Shown in pieces: positions 13,008 to 25,146 of a stretch of DNA of 64,000 nucleotides. Source of the stretch: Russula earlei (lineage: Eukaryota > Basidiomycota > Agaricomycetes > Russulales > Russulaceae); NCBI GenBank assembly GCA_025769875.1, contig JAGFNK010000046.1, positions 119,659-183,658 of the forward strand, in the 5' to 3' direction. Each line of letters opens with the position of its first letter. Within the stretch, counting starts at the first letter, position 1. Position numbers and translations under genes: made by a program. Under the pieces are notes generated by a model. The model was not told the DNA's origin, ran no database searches, and saw only the letters and a list, made by a program, of their open reading frames with translations.

Positions 13008-13978
13008 ATGGTCGCGTCTTTCGTTCGCACTGGCAAGAAAGTCAGTACACGACATGATTTATATCTCCTCCCGTCCTCCAACTGAAATCATGGCCCAAAC
13101 CAAAGATAGTTGCAATAGGGCGTAACTACGCGGACCACGTCAAGGAGCTGAAAAACGCAATTCCGAAGGAGCCGTTCTTCTTCCTCAAGCCGACGACCAG
13201 TTATCTCCCTTCTGGCGGTATAATTGAGATCCCAAGAGGAATCTCCGCTCACCATGAAGGTGAGCTTTCGCAAGGCTCCTGTTCCCGCTGCAGCGGCTCA
13301 CGTCAGTCTTACAAGTCGAGCTGGGTCTCGTCATTGGGAAGAGCGGACGGGACATCTCCGCGGCGAATGCAGGAGAGCACATAGCGGGATACAGTGCGTG
13401 CTCTGAGCCATGTGGAACCTATGGAAACAGGCGTGAATCCCATTTAGCTCTCGCTATTGACATGACTGCAAGGAACCTCCAGGAGGAAGTCAAGAAAAAA
13501 GGACTACCATGGTCGGCCGTGAAGGGTTTCGACACATTCACACCCGTCGGGTACGCAGGCCGGTTTATCATCCCGATTCACGACCTCAAAAAGCCCCCTG
13601 CATAGTTCTTACATACCGAAATCAAATGTTGGAGATCCCCACAATCTGAACATATGGCTCAAAGTGCGTCGCGCTGCTTCGGCTGAAGCGAGACAAGGGT
13701 CTAACTCCAAGCCAACATAGGTCAACGAACAAATCAAGCAGAACGGCAATACGTCACACATGATTTTCCGAATCCCTCGGCTGATCCAACATGTCTCATC
13801 GATCATGACGCTGGAGGAGGGTGATCTTGTGCTCACTGGAACACCTGCAGGCGTTGGGCCAGTCGTTGCAGGCGACAAAATTGAGTGCGCACTTGTCGAC
13901 CCCACGACAAATGAGGAGCTAGAGCGGGTCACCTTTGGCGTGAGGGACCGTGTTACGGGCTATCATTATGGAAGTTGA
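13008..13978 (+). CDS. Fumarylacetoacetate hydrolase-family protein (FAHD1-like acylpyruvase/oxaloacetate decarboxylase)
   Basis: This is a short FAH-fold enzyme of the FAHD1 type, which in other eukaryotes is a mitochondrial acylpyruvate hydrolase and oxaloacetate decarboxylase. Spliced protein: MVASFVRTGKKIVAIGRNYA, KEPFFFLKPTTSYL, then VELGLVIGKSGRDIS with the metal-binding glutamate, NLQEEVKKKGLPWSAVKGFD, and the C-terminal LTGTPAGVGPV loop of the family. At least five introns are visible. The one after TFTPVG is best drawn as GTACGC to GCATAG (about 57 nt), restoring GSYIPKSNVGDPHNLNIWLK. Length, about 230 residues, matches the family. No strong targeting peptide is seen, so the mitochondrial location is inferred. 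It is head to head with APM4 and convergent with IPI1, 126 bp between stops. Confidence 0.9.
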
Positions 13979-14104
13979 GCCCAGTCATCGGAGTCTCCAT
14001 GGACAGCCCTTCAAGCTTCAAGCCTCAGAGCAAGGCAGGACATGACTCCCAATCGATATATATGTAGAGCACTGTGTACTAACCAACATAGAACCTGACA
14101 ATGC

Positions 14105-17047
14105 CTATTTTGAGCAAACGCTCGTGGTGACCTCCGCCCAATACGCTGCCTGATATGAGCCATCTACGGCTTGACGCACCGCTGTGTCAAGGGGTTCGCG
14201 AGACTCAGCGGGGACAGATGCTGCGATAGTCGCTACCATATCCAATACCAGCCGCTGAAGAGTAGAGTCTCCGAGCTTCGTGAATGGCCCAGGTAAGGTC
14301 CCGCGCAATGGATGTGTTATTGTGAAGTATGGGATCAATCGGGCGCAGAGTTGCGCACCGATCTAGAGAGCGGATCCAATAAATGACCGTGGTTCCGACT
14401 CGAAGAGCAAGAGGAGATACTTGCATTGGTGTGTGCCAGCAGCGAACGTCGTTGAAATAGTCGCAACAGGAGACGTAGGATTACCTGGGGCGCTCATCCG
14501 TCAAATTATGCAATACTTATCGAAGGTGTCCACTACCTCTGTACATGAGATGTCTGTGTCACCGAGCTCCCAAAGCGTTTTTGGAAGGTGCAATATCCAT
14601 TGTTCAAACTTTTGGAGACAGGCTGCATCAGTGTTGACCTTGAAGGTGCCGATATACCGTGGAGCTGTCTCGAGCTAAAGAGACGTCGAATCAACCTTGG
14701 AAGGCAATCCAACCACGACTAGAAAGCCTACAAGTATGAGTCGCGCAAGGAAATCTACGGTGGGTCGTTTGGTGGCAGCTAGAGATGAGACCTGCAACCC
14801 ATGGTCGAGTACCGCTTTGAGGATGTCTACATCGTCGTCTGCCCCACTATGCTTTAACTTGCTATTAAGGAGCATCCAGAGTGTCGGAACCAGTGCCACG
14901 TAATCCTGAGCTGTAATATGTCGCCCGAGCACGTGGGGGGACATTTGGACGCCGGACAGCAGGTGCGCGATGTAGTCCTTGACACGAGAGACCTGCTTTG
15001 GAATCGAGCTGCCGTCACGCTTCTTGAGATTTGATGGAACCGCATCCTGAGCCGTGTAGGCGAGAATTAGGAGTGACGTAAGTTCGCAGTGGACGATGTT
15101 AAGATTTTGGAGAGCTTGTTCGATCTGAATAAAGGTAAGAATGAGCCCAAGCAAAGATACCAGTTACGTAGATACTCGCTTGGACGTCTCGTCTAACAAG
15201 AGGGCTAGGGAGAAAAGGGAAATGCGGCGCCATTCGCTCCAAAATCACTTGCAGGCTATCCAAAAGGAAGCCACTGTTGGAGTCGACCTGGAAAAAAGTC
15301 AGCGAGAAGCCGTTTGTCCATGATACGCCGAACTGCCACCTTCGGGCTCCGTAGCAACGCGCTGTACAGACTGCGATATATGTCGGCTATAGCAGAGACA
15401 ATACCTAGCTCGGTCTGGAGGGGTGCGGAGCTCGGCGAAAAGACAGAAGGAGCTGAATCAAGGAAATTAGACAGAAGAACGGGATGGAGTGCCCGTGCCA
15501 AACGCTAAATAATCCACCCGTAAGCGGTTTAAACACGAGAACACGGTACGTGAAACAGACCATCTCGAAGTCTGATCGCTGATTAGAGAGTTGAGAATCT
15601 AGGTCCAGGTCATCTGACGTAGTCGAGGAAATCACGTTGCACAGTTCCTGTAGCATGTATGGTGTACCAACTGATGATTTAAACTGTGTGGACTGGAAGT
15701 CAAACGAGAAACACTCCTCGTCGCCGTTCGGGTCAATTACAGCTTTCCATTGGCATATAGGGGGCCGAGCATCCGGTGAAGGATTTATTGTTGGCCGAAA
15801 GAGCGCATCGAAAGCATCGTAAGCATTCGACTCTGAGAAGGCTGAGAAAAAGCACCACGTTGGGCTTGACGGGGTAGATGGAAAGTTCTCGTCATAGCTA
15901 GGGATAGGAGAGCTCAGAGCCACACGTAGAAACTTCGACATCGACCTGAAGACGACGAGCTTTGACTAGTAGAGGCGACTGATGAATCAGAAAAAGGGCA
16001 TTCAGGAACACGAAAACCTCGTACAGCTGTCGATAACACGGCGAGACTTGCTACAGTATTCGAGGGGACGAGGCTTGTATCTTTTTCACACGATTGGCGT
16101 CTGAGTATGTTTGAAATTTGGTAAAACGCACCCCCCAACTTCGTACCCGCACTCAATATACTCAAATAACCTTCCAGTATACGCCTACCATGTCCAGTCT
16201 TACCGTCTCTCCACCCGCAGACGACGGCATCGGGAAATGATTCGAGATATAAGTCGAGGAATCGGACGGCATCTAATTGGATTTCGGGAAATATGTGCGT
16301 CTGAGCCGAGGTTGTGAAGAGAAGGAGGTTGGATGAATGGGGAGTAAGATCGTGCTACAACGAAGGGGAGTTCAGCTTCTCGTTTCGGGATAATGAGTGA
16401 GGTTACATACGGGGGAGATTCGAGGGAGAAGCCAGGTGAAGAAGGAAATCAGAGCTCTGCGGACACTGGCATCCTGGGTTGTGCATCAAGCGGAAGTCAA
16501 ACCAAGTGCGGGGCTTTGTACCTCGTCACCAATCAATCGCACGCACGCGCTGAATGAGCAATGCCAGCGACGATTCTAATAATTCTGAATGAGCCTCAAA
16601 CAGCTCGCGCAAGCCAAGTAAAGCATCTAAAACCAGTCAAAGCGGTGTCAGGACGCAGGAAACGAGAGTTAAATCTGGGAGCGGGCCTTTTTTGACGTTG
16701 CTATTGTGGTGCTTCAGATGTGACACCAAGTCGGTGAGTGTGAGTTTTCTCTTCGTTGCGGGCACATTGGTATCTTTTTGGAGGGCGATGCTCTGTGTTG
16801 GTAGTGTGATAGCTTTATAAAACGGGTTCAACTCGGGGCCATGTACGTGATAAGGAATTAGCCATACATCGAGCTTTGAACGAGGTGTCAACCTGATTAG
16901 CCGGAAGCTTCTTTCCTTTTCCAAGCCTTAGTTTGGCTTTCTGTAGGATCTCTTGCTGAGGGGTGCGTGTGACACATAAACCTAGTGATCATCTCGTACC
17001 GAGAAGTCTACGGCCCTTTCTTTTTTCTTTTTCGTTGCCCTTGGCAT
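14105..17047 (-). CDS. IPI1: Pre-rRNA-processing protein Ipi1 (Rix1 complex, TEX10-like)
   Basis: Ipi1 is a helical-repeat subunit of the Rix1-Ipi1-Ipi3 complex, needed for ITS2 processing and pre-60S maturation in the nucleus. The start at 17047 gives the family-typical basic leader MPRATKKKKERAVDFS, spliced to QEILQKAKLRLGKGKKLPAN and VDTSFKARSITLPTQSI. This is followed by LVSHLKHHNSNVKKDALLGL, EDASVRRALISFF and FPEIQLDAVRFLDLYLESFP, all diagnostic. The C-terminus YFTITHPLRGTLPGPFTKL also matches. The intron at 16627-16686 appears to use a GC donor with an AG acceptor; no GT donor restores the frame there. Many introns are present, so internal borders between 15.9 and 14.1 kb are approximate. 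It is head to head with the TRF4-like gene, 102 bp between start codons. Confidence 0.88.
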
Positions 17048-17149
17048 GAATCTTCACCTTTTACCAGCAACGACAGAGGATCCAATCACACCGGACCGCC
17101 GGGTAGGGTGCCAGTGGGAACACGGGCCGCTGGGTCCGATGCAGTTACG

Positions 17150-19421
17150 ATGCTTGCTGAACTCGAAACCACTTTCATCCGTTTTCTGCCGCCCATGCCG
17201 CTCAATATACCCTCAAGCTCACAGCCGGATTCGAAGGATGAGATAGGAAAAGGACATAAACTTTCCGACAACCAGGATCATGATTTAGCTGCCGGTCCGT
17301 CCAACGTCCTCCCCGCAGCACCATCCAGAGTGAAGAGGCGGAACCAGGGCAAGAGTTCTGGACAAGCCACGCCCATCTCGTCTGGCGAACAGAAGTCGCC
17401 TGCAACCCTGGAGGAGCCCTCTTTTGAGAACAACAGCGATTTCATCGCGTTTGGGTTCGACGATGGTCCAGAGGTTGGCGATGACCGACAACGCAAGAAG
17501 GACGAGGAAGCGCCTCTGGAGCGGGATTGGGACAAGGGCAAAGGAAAGATGCGCGAGCGCGACGATGGTGGTGGGAAAAAGCGCAAAGTGGAATTCGACC
17601 GGAGCGATGGTTACAGTAACAAGAAGGAGCGTACGGATGCCGCATCAAGGAAGGCACCATGGGTCACAGACGTCGACTGGGAAGAAAGCACGAATGTGGC
17701 TGAACTGTACGCGTTTTCTTTTTTTCTTGTGGTTTCCTTTTTATTGACCTTGACCGGGTGGTATCCACCTGACACGTCAGGTTACATCGAGAGGTCGAGG
17801 CGTTTGTGAGATACATCTCGCCCACGCGAGAGGAGCACGAAGTTCGCTCGCTCACCATTGCCTTGGTATCACAAGCTATTTCTCAGAAGTTTGAGGACGC
17901 CGAGAGTATTCGCGTTTGGCAGCTACGAGACCAGGCTGTACCTTCCGCTAGGGTGAGCTTGGGTACCGCTGCCCCGAATGTGACGATCTGACCACGCTGA
18001 AGTGACATCGACTTGGTCGTCATTTCTCCGTCCATGGCGTACTCTGACCGGACCACCGTCTTACATGCACTCGCCAACACGCTCAAACGCGCGGGTATCA
18101 CCGACAAAGTGACCATCATTGCAAAGGCGAAAGTACCCATCATCAAATTTGTTACCACACATGGCTATTTCTCCGTCGATATTTCTATCAATCAGGAGAA
18201 TGGCGTGGTAGCGGGAGGAGTAGTGTCCGGGTTCCTTTCCGAAATGCCTGCGCTTCGGGCCCTCGTACTCGTTGTCAAGGCATTCCTCAGCCAGCGGTCC
18301 ATGAACGAGGTATTCTCAGGGGGATTGGGGAGCTACAGCATCGTCTGCTTGGCAGTGAGCTTCTTGCAAATGCATCCAAAGGTACGGAGGGGGGAGATCG
18401 ATCCGTCGCGGAACCTGGGCGTGTTGGTGATGGAATTTTTTGAATTCTATGGCCTCTACTTTAACTATCAAGAAGTCGGCATCTCATTACGAGATGGAGG
18501 GACATATTTCAGCAAGGCCCATCGCGGGTGGATGGACTACAAGCAGAGCTTGTTATCTATTGAGGATCCAGCGGATATAAGTCAGTTGATATTGATTTCC
18601 TTTAATATCCTAGGTGAGGCACCGAACTGATGGCGTCGTGGTGCAGCAAACGACATCTCCAAAGGGTCTTATAATATCGCACGAGTCCGTCAAACCTTCG
18701 CAGGAGCGCACGGTATTATGACAGCAGCCGCATACATGAAAGCTGGGGTCCTCAACTCACGACGGTCAGGAGGATCTGTCAAGCTACGAGGATATGCGGA
18801 ACTCGTGGATTTGAGCATACTGTCAAGTGTCCTGGGTGTCACCCAAGAGGTGCGTGGTATCACGATCATATTGCAGCATTGGCCAGAGCATATTCCTTAT
18901 AGACAATCAATCGCCGACGCATTGTGCAGGAGGTCTATGACAGGAGGGTGCTACATCGACTCGTGGGGGTCCAACCTGGGGCCACAGTCACGCAGGACGT
19001 CGCTCAGTTGAACGGTAAAGAGCGTTCTCACGGGGATAGATCGTCCGTCGTGCAATCTGCTTGGGAACCGAGGGAACGATCACAAGAACGTGATGACGAG
19101 AGACATGTGCGGAGACCTGGTTCTATCACGAAAGTCGGACCACGGCAAGTCATCGACGTTGACGGGGACGTGGAGGAAAGTCGTTATGACATTCCTCGTA
19201 AGAAGAGGCGGAAGATAAAGGAGGGGATAAACGCAGAGACGGTATTTACGACAGACACGGGGAGCGAGGACGAGGTGATAGCTATCGAGTCTGGTTCGGA
19301 AGGAGGGGAGGAGGACGGTGGACAGGTCAAGATCAAAAGGAAACGCGCATTCTGGGCTTCAAAGGGAGGAGCCCGCGCGGGCCTGGGAACGACCGGACGG
19401 TCTCCTCTCTCTTTACCTTAA
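17150..19421 (+). CDS. TRF4: TRF4/Cid14-type non-canonical poly(A) polymerase (TRAMP complex), with an apparent frame break
   Basis: This is a nuclear non-canonical poly(A) polymerase that tags aberrant RNAs for exosome decay. The start ATG 17150 follows in-frame codons without motifs; a start as early as 16985 is possible but would overlap the IPI1 start. The first ~190 residues are disordered and charged, with FIAFGFDD. The catalytic part shows WVTDVDWEES, ALVSQAISQKFEDAESIRV, GSYETRLYLPLGDIDLVVIS (catalytic Asp pair), HGYFSVDIS (third Asp), and the PAP-associated domain NLGVLVMEFFEFYGLYFN. The C-terminus is basic with an acidic patch. Between SIRV and GSYETR (17911-17922) the frame shifts by one base in the most conserved motif, and no intron can explain it. 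I suspect a sequence error. It ends 123 bp before the next plus-strand gene. Confidence 0.87.
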
Positions 19422-19544
19422 CCTTATCCCTCCCCTCCTCTCTTTTTTCTTTCTTTTCCTCAATTCCCCTACAGAGATCTTATTTTACCCCTTCTCCCGT
19501 CGCTCATTCAACCCTCCGCCCCATTCTTTCCCCCCTTCTCCGCC

Positions 19545-22014
19545 ATGTACGTCCTCATTTCTTTTTCTTCGACCTCTTGAACCCATTTTTTCCAGGGCTA
19601 CGACACAAACCCCGCCGAGCAACTTGAAGGAGCGCATAGCGGCTCTTCAACAATGCAACACCCCCCCTTCCCCTACCCCACCTCCGTCATCAACCCCTTC
19701 TCGTGATGCATCCCTTACACCTCCCCGAGGCAGTCTTCGTGACAAAATTGCCAAGTTCGAGAGAAAGGGTGGCGTGCCTATTCCTCGCGGTAGTTTTGGT
19801 ATGGGCGTTCCTCCACCTGACGAGGCTGGCTCCACGAAAAGTCGTGAGCTGTATGGAAACAGAGTCGCCGCACTCGGAAAGGGTCGCCCTACCGCCCCGG
19901 GAAACGCTGCTCAAAGGGCTGTCACGTCCCCAGCTGCACCGTTGGCCTCCCCGACTTCCCGGACTTTTCCGGACGACACTGCCGCTAAATCTGAGCCGCG
20001 TTTGACGCCTAACTCCATCAATCACTCCGTTTCTCCCTCAACGTCGCAGTCGCGCCAACGGGCCTCCCGTATCACAGATCGACCTGTTCCTTCACTTGAT
20101 GTCCCTGGTGGATCTGATGAGGCGCACAAGCCCTCCGTGGAGTTCACCGCTAGTACTCAACTTGTGTCTCCATCTGAGACACAGGTCGCTAAGCCCTCGG
20201 AAACCAGTACTACTACCATCATAAAACCTGCCGTTTCTACAGGCCGTCGTCCTTTGTCCGTCTCAAGTTCCCCTTCATCCATAGGTCTTGCGGTCGCAAG
20301 CCTCAGTCGGAGCGATATCTCTTCAACTCCACTCAGACCAACCTCGCCTGAGGTTACTCCAACCCAGGGCGGAAACCTTGCCACCCCGACCATTCCCGAA
20401 CCATCTCCCACACTTGCTGAGTCCCATACCCAGGAGCATCCACCCGTCGTCACATCTATCATGTCTACTGTTCAGCCCCACATCTCGGTCGAGCAAGTTC
20501 CCGACACGGGCGCTGCTGTTAACGCGACTTCGCCCGGATTACGACCGGATCGACCCCCACAGAGTGGTTCTGTGACAGTTTCATTGCCGACCGCTGATGA
20601 ATCATCTGTCATTCAAAATGCAAACAGCTTGAAGGGGTGTCCCACTTCCGTTACAAATACGTCCATCCCCGATAAAATCAAATCTCATCTGCTTCCGCGC
20701 AACAGTCCGACCACTGCATCAAGTATAGCTTTCCCCATCTCTTCCACCGCTTCTAATTCTGGCGATCATGATAATTCGACCTCAATATCACCGCCTCGTG
20801 TTTCAGAAACTGGCCATAGAAGCTTCACCGCTGTTGTGCACCGCAGTGATAGTGATAGTCGTCCTGGTTCGAGACATAGTACCACTTCCAAGTCTAGCAC
20901 TGTCACCCCCCGCCTAAGCTCCTCCAGTTTCAAAACCGGATCCGATGGCGGGGTTGTACGCTCGAAGCGGAACTTCAAGCATCTCGGTACGGTGGCCGCT
21001 GACCCTTCCCCGAATCCTGGTCTGGGCGATTTAGCGGCGCTGCTTCAAGAAGCTGCGTGGCTTGAACGACAGCTTTCCGATGAGAACACCTTTTCGATTG
21101 TGTCCTCTGCTTTAGGTGAAGAGATTCAGAAAGCGGATATATCTGCGCCGTCATCTGCCATCACAGCAAAGGCAGGACAGGCTACTACACCTCCATCCGG
21201 GGTTGCGAACTCGACACGGACGAAAGGGCGCGGTCTTATTCTTACTTCTTTCACTTCAGCGCCCTCTAGTCACACCTCACAATCGCCCATCCAGTCGTCC
21301 CCTTCGACTCCAAGCTTCCAGGCGAGCCACGATACATTGCCGGCGCCGTCGAAGTCTGCGCGTGGACGCAAGTACTTCTCTCTTCGTGGTGCTCTCCGCG
21401 GTCCGCGGCTCAGCTTGTCCTCTGAATTGTCCTCCGATGATTCCGCACCAGTCGCCACTCCGCCATCACCTTCTTTGACCTCGCAATGCAACAAGCCACC
21501 CAGGGACATGGAAATGACTCTATGAGCATACGCAGCATGTTTTCAATCCGCAGTAACAAGAGCGGAAAGAGTGATAGTATCCCTGGTTCACTGCGCCTTT
21601 CTCCTCGGTACGGTGTTGCAAGGGCGAGCTCCTTCGCTGAGCGCCTGCTTAACCGAGCATCAAAGACGAAATCCATGTTGGACGATCCTGGTAGGCCGCC
21701 CCTTTCTAGTGCTACATCTCAAAAGAACTCATCCGCCATTTTCATTCCCAGATGATGTGATTCCGGAGCGGTCCCCAACACTCCCACCCATCATTCCGGA
21801 AACACCAGGCTCGCTTCTCTCCATCAGCCCCAATTCAGCCTCGTCAAAGAATGACAGTCCTTTCGACCGTGAAATTTTCGACGCGTTCCCTAATGTGCCG
21901 TCCGAGATTCCCCAACGGTCCGTGTCGTACTTGTTCCCTGTGCCGCCAAAGACAACGGCTTCAGTTGAGCAGGACTTCAGGCGTTCTCCTAATATTGGAA
22001 TTTCTACGAGTTAG
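19545..22014 (+). CDS. Unrecognised Ser/Pro-rich disordered protein; start codon split by an intron
   Basis: I do not recognise a function. Coding begins with AT at 19545-19546, interrupted by a 49-nt intron (19547-19595, GTACGT to TTCCAG) whose removal completes ATG and gives MATTQTPPSNLKERIAALQQ in a good CGCCATGG context. The N-terminus holds two similar short blocks, NLKERIAAL and SLRDKIAKFERKGGVPIPRG, then SRELYGNRVAALGKGRP. After that the protein is almost entirely Ser/Thr/Pro. Near the C-terminus are short ordered-looking pieces (AALLQEAAWLERQLSDEN, SMSIRSMFSIRSNKSGKSDS, SSFAERLLNRASKTKSM) and an acidic end. Two introns or frame changes are needed at about 21450-21500 and 21689-21752. 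The total is roughly 780 residues. The layout suggests a scaffold or cytoskeletal/signalling adaptor, which is only a guess. Confidence 0.7.
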
Positions 22015-23186
22015 AACGGCATTCATGACGAGCACGGCTGGCTACGAGTGCGGCAAGAATCATGAGTTTAAGAAACTGGCTTTCGTGTATACAACCCTCC
22101 ATCATTTGCTCTGTTTTGATTCATGCTTCGGTGGGAGGTGGATGATAACCGTATCTTGTTGTGGTGCCCATGCTGGACGTTGGCGTGCTCCTCACCTCAC
22201 TTCGTCACATTCACTTACCTTTGTTGTCTTATATTTTCGCTTTTTTACACCTCAGCTCTCTTTCGGATCCAGGATCAATTTAATTAACCTCTATTGTTAT
22301 CATAATACTTGGAGTTTTTACACCTCATATCGACGAATTCGAACCAGTCATGGAGGTACTGTGTCGCAGATTTCTGAACATGACAGTTTGGTTGCCGGGG
22401 AATGGTGTCCTAGATACCCGCTGTAACGGCAAGTTGCTCGTACGACGAACGTGTCCCATCAGCCGTGTGCGTACCAACGACGTCCCTGTGGACGAGCAAC
22501 ACCGCTACATCACGTTGACGACTCGGTGGTCATTTGCCGCCCGAGAGATCTCAATCACGGCGGCGGGGACGTTGGGGCAGATATAACTGAGATTTTGTTA
22601 CGTGACGTCGAACCGTCGGTTACCTTTAAAAGAAATCGAACTCAGTAATAACGAAACGAAGAAGCGAAACACGAAACACGTTGGGTATACGTGGGTGGCG
22701 TGCTGTACCATAGCGATCCCCCCCCCTTACCACCAACCCGCGATGCGATGCGGCCAAAAGGGATAATATATAATCGCGGTTTCACGGGTCGCCTTCTTTT
22801 AGTTTCGGCGCGAACTTGCTTGAATGACCGCGTGTTCTGCTGATCACAGATCAGATGTCATCAGTATCTTATCTCAGGTCAGGCATCCCTTGTCCGTTGA
22901 TCCGCGCTCTCCGAGCCAGAGCCAGGCTCGAATGACCGATGGCGTGAGCGCGAATGCATTACAACAGAGGAATAATTATCATTGAATGGCTGGGCGGAAT
23001 TCATCGTAAAGTCGAAGAACAAAAGGTACAAGTCATGAGACATCCAACGCTAAAAAAAAAAAAAAAAAAAAAGTGGTTTTCAAGAGATGAGATGAGCGTG
23101 AGGGGATGGGGATAAGGGGGAGGAGGAGAGGGACATCGCGCGTCGCACACGAGGGAGACTGGTCAACGGAACACCAACGTCCGTCA
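22015..23186. other. Spacer with poly-A tract and TATA-like sequence
   Basis: The 3' ends of the disordered-protein gene and of the convergent CENP-C gene lie here. I see no supported coding region. A 21-base A run occupies 23052-23072, and an AT-rich TATA-like patch (ATAATATATAAT) lies near 22765. No downstream gene on the plus strand uses it, so it may be meaningless or belong to an unseen transcript. Confidence 0.4.
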
Positions 23187-25093
23187 TCATGTCCTCGTAG
23201 ACGCCGCACGCTTTGTCGGCGGTGCCCGCTCGCTCGAAAGGCGGGCAGTCATCGGCGCCTGACCGAGACTGTTCGAACGCCGTCGCGGGGTCGTCGTGAT
23301 CTCGCGATCAGGAGCAGGAAGTACTTCCGGTGGGGACTCTTCCTCCGCAGAGACGCGCCGGGCTTGAGCGAAGAATAACCTCGCGTCGCGTTCCGCTATA
23401 TTCTCGATGTAGTATGTGTTTCCGCGGGGTACCAAGATCATACCGCCAGTGCAGAGGACATACGACGACTCGTGTACCTTGAACGTGACAGCGCCCTCGA
23501 TCACGTAGAATACCTGTTTGTGAATTCACCCCTTTAGCCATGTCGCCGGGCGTAAGATCGCCAAGCGCACATAAGTGTTATCTTTCGTCATCTTGCTTGG
23601 TTTGTTCTTTTTTGGAGGTATTCGAAGCTGCCCAGCCGCAATATACTCCCCGTCTCCGAATACTTTCGTGAAAAAAAAGTCGCTATTAGCTGCAGGCCGA
23701 TGGTTCACCAAACGTCCAGGGAACGCGAGACCTGCGAAGCCATTTTCAAAAAGCTTGTCGCATCACGATAGAGATGCTCAACGTACGGCGGGATACTTCA
23801 TTTCCCGTAAACCAATCAACGACCACACCATTCGTAGGTGTTTTATCATCCCACCCTTCTTCTGGGTCATGTTCCGTGGCTAGTTCTTCCGTCCTTTTGC
23901 GATGAGAGCCACCGCGTTTACTCTTGTGTGCAATGCCGAACGGCTTGGTGGGATCCTTAGGGATCCGCACGATCTCTTTGATCGTTGGCACGTAAGTTTT
24001 CTTGCCTGGGTCACGTCTTCCGTATACCACTTTCTCGCACCGCCACCACTCAAGTGGCTCATATCGTAATCGCTTCCCTCTTCGGAGACCGGTTGCACTC
24101 TCCGGGGATACTGCCAAGCAATCAGCTAGATGGTTAAGCCATAGCCAAGAGATTCTTACAAGGAATTTCAGGCAACGCTCTCTTCTTCCGGGGCCGCCCC
24201 GCAGGTTTCTTCTTTGGCACGACTTCTTCGTCCTCGTCTTCTTGTTGCATTTCCACGTCCTCTAGGCCTCGGGAAATCTCCTCTTCAACGTCCTCACCCC
24301 TATGATTTCCGTTCGTAGCCTTCGCCTTGCCCTTCGATCGCGCCGTGGGCGCGGGAGTCTCATCCTCATCGTTTTGAACCGCATTAGAGTGATTGAGGCG
24401 TCGTGGCGTTTGGGGCTGCTTGGACGGACCGCTTGGGGATTCTGGGTCCTCGAGATCATCGTCGACCCCGTCGAAAATCAGATCGTCATCATGGAACGGC
24501 ACGTCGTCGCCGGCATCGGGTGGAGAATTAGAGAATCGAAGGGGGAGGCCGATCGAGGAACGGCGCAAGCTAGAAGCGAAGGACTTTCGCGGGCGGGGGG
24601 AGGGCACCGCGTCGTAATCGACGTCCGAGGCGCGCGCAGGGGCACGCGAAGCTGACTTGGCGCGACCGGCCAATGGCGACGAGTGGTTTCGCACGTTAGA
24701 AAAGTATGCGCTCGCATTGGTAACGATGGGTCCGCCTTGTGATGTTCGGGCTATTGAGATCGTGAGGAACCAAGTAAGAGCGAGACGCGACGCACCATAG
24801 TCATCGAGTTCCATCGACATGTCTCCCCCGTCTTCATCCTCGTATACGGGTGCAACGCTCTTGCGTTTCTTGCTGCTTCCAGGACGTTTCTGGCCGTGCC
24901 AAGCCGCTCGCGTATCGGCATGGCTGAGAATCTCGTCGAAAGGTTCAAAGTCGTCTGACTTGTGTTCGATGGTGGGAACAGGGAGACCTGTTCTCTTCCC
25001 TCGACCTAGGTCATCGGCGCGAAATGGTAGGTGAGCACGTTGTTGAACGCGTCTGGATGCACCGAGGGAGCTTTGGCGAGCCGTGGTGGGCAT
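23187..25093 (-). CDS. MIF2: Inner-kinetochore protein Mif2/CENP-C
   Basis: CENP-C binds the centromeric CENP-A nucleosome and links it to the outer kinetochore. The start MPTTARQSSLGASRR is at ATG 25093. After a disordered, acidic and Arg-rich N-terminal half with an AT-hook-like GRPRKKR, the CENP-C signature appears as RRGKRLRYEPLEWWRCEKVV. Then come DWFTGNEVSRR, and after an intron the C-terminal cupin dimerisation domain: FGDGEYIAAGQLRIPPKKNK, KDNTYVFYVIEGAVTFKVHE and LVPRGNTYYIENIAERDARL. The tail after SAEEESPPEV is basic and disordered. A 60-nt intron at 24736-24795 is stop-free in frame, so an unspliced reading looks coding. The next gene on the same strand, ILV2, ends only about 50-300 bp upstream of this start. 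Confidence 0.92.
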
Positions 25094-25146
25094 GGATAAA
25101 AGTCGAAAGAAGCGTGGGAATAATCAACACGTCGCGTCGCGTGCTT

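Noticed and set aside
21435..21510. Frameshift in the disordered-protein gene
   Set aside because: A 50-nt intron GTCGCC...CACCCAG joins the frames neatly, so a lesion is not required, although the donor is weak.
22329..22338. AATTCGAACC, like a tRNA B box on the minus strand
   Set aside because: The T-arm stem does not pair and there is no cloverleaf around it.
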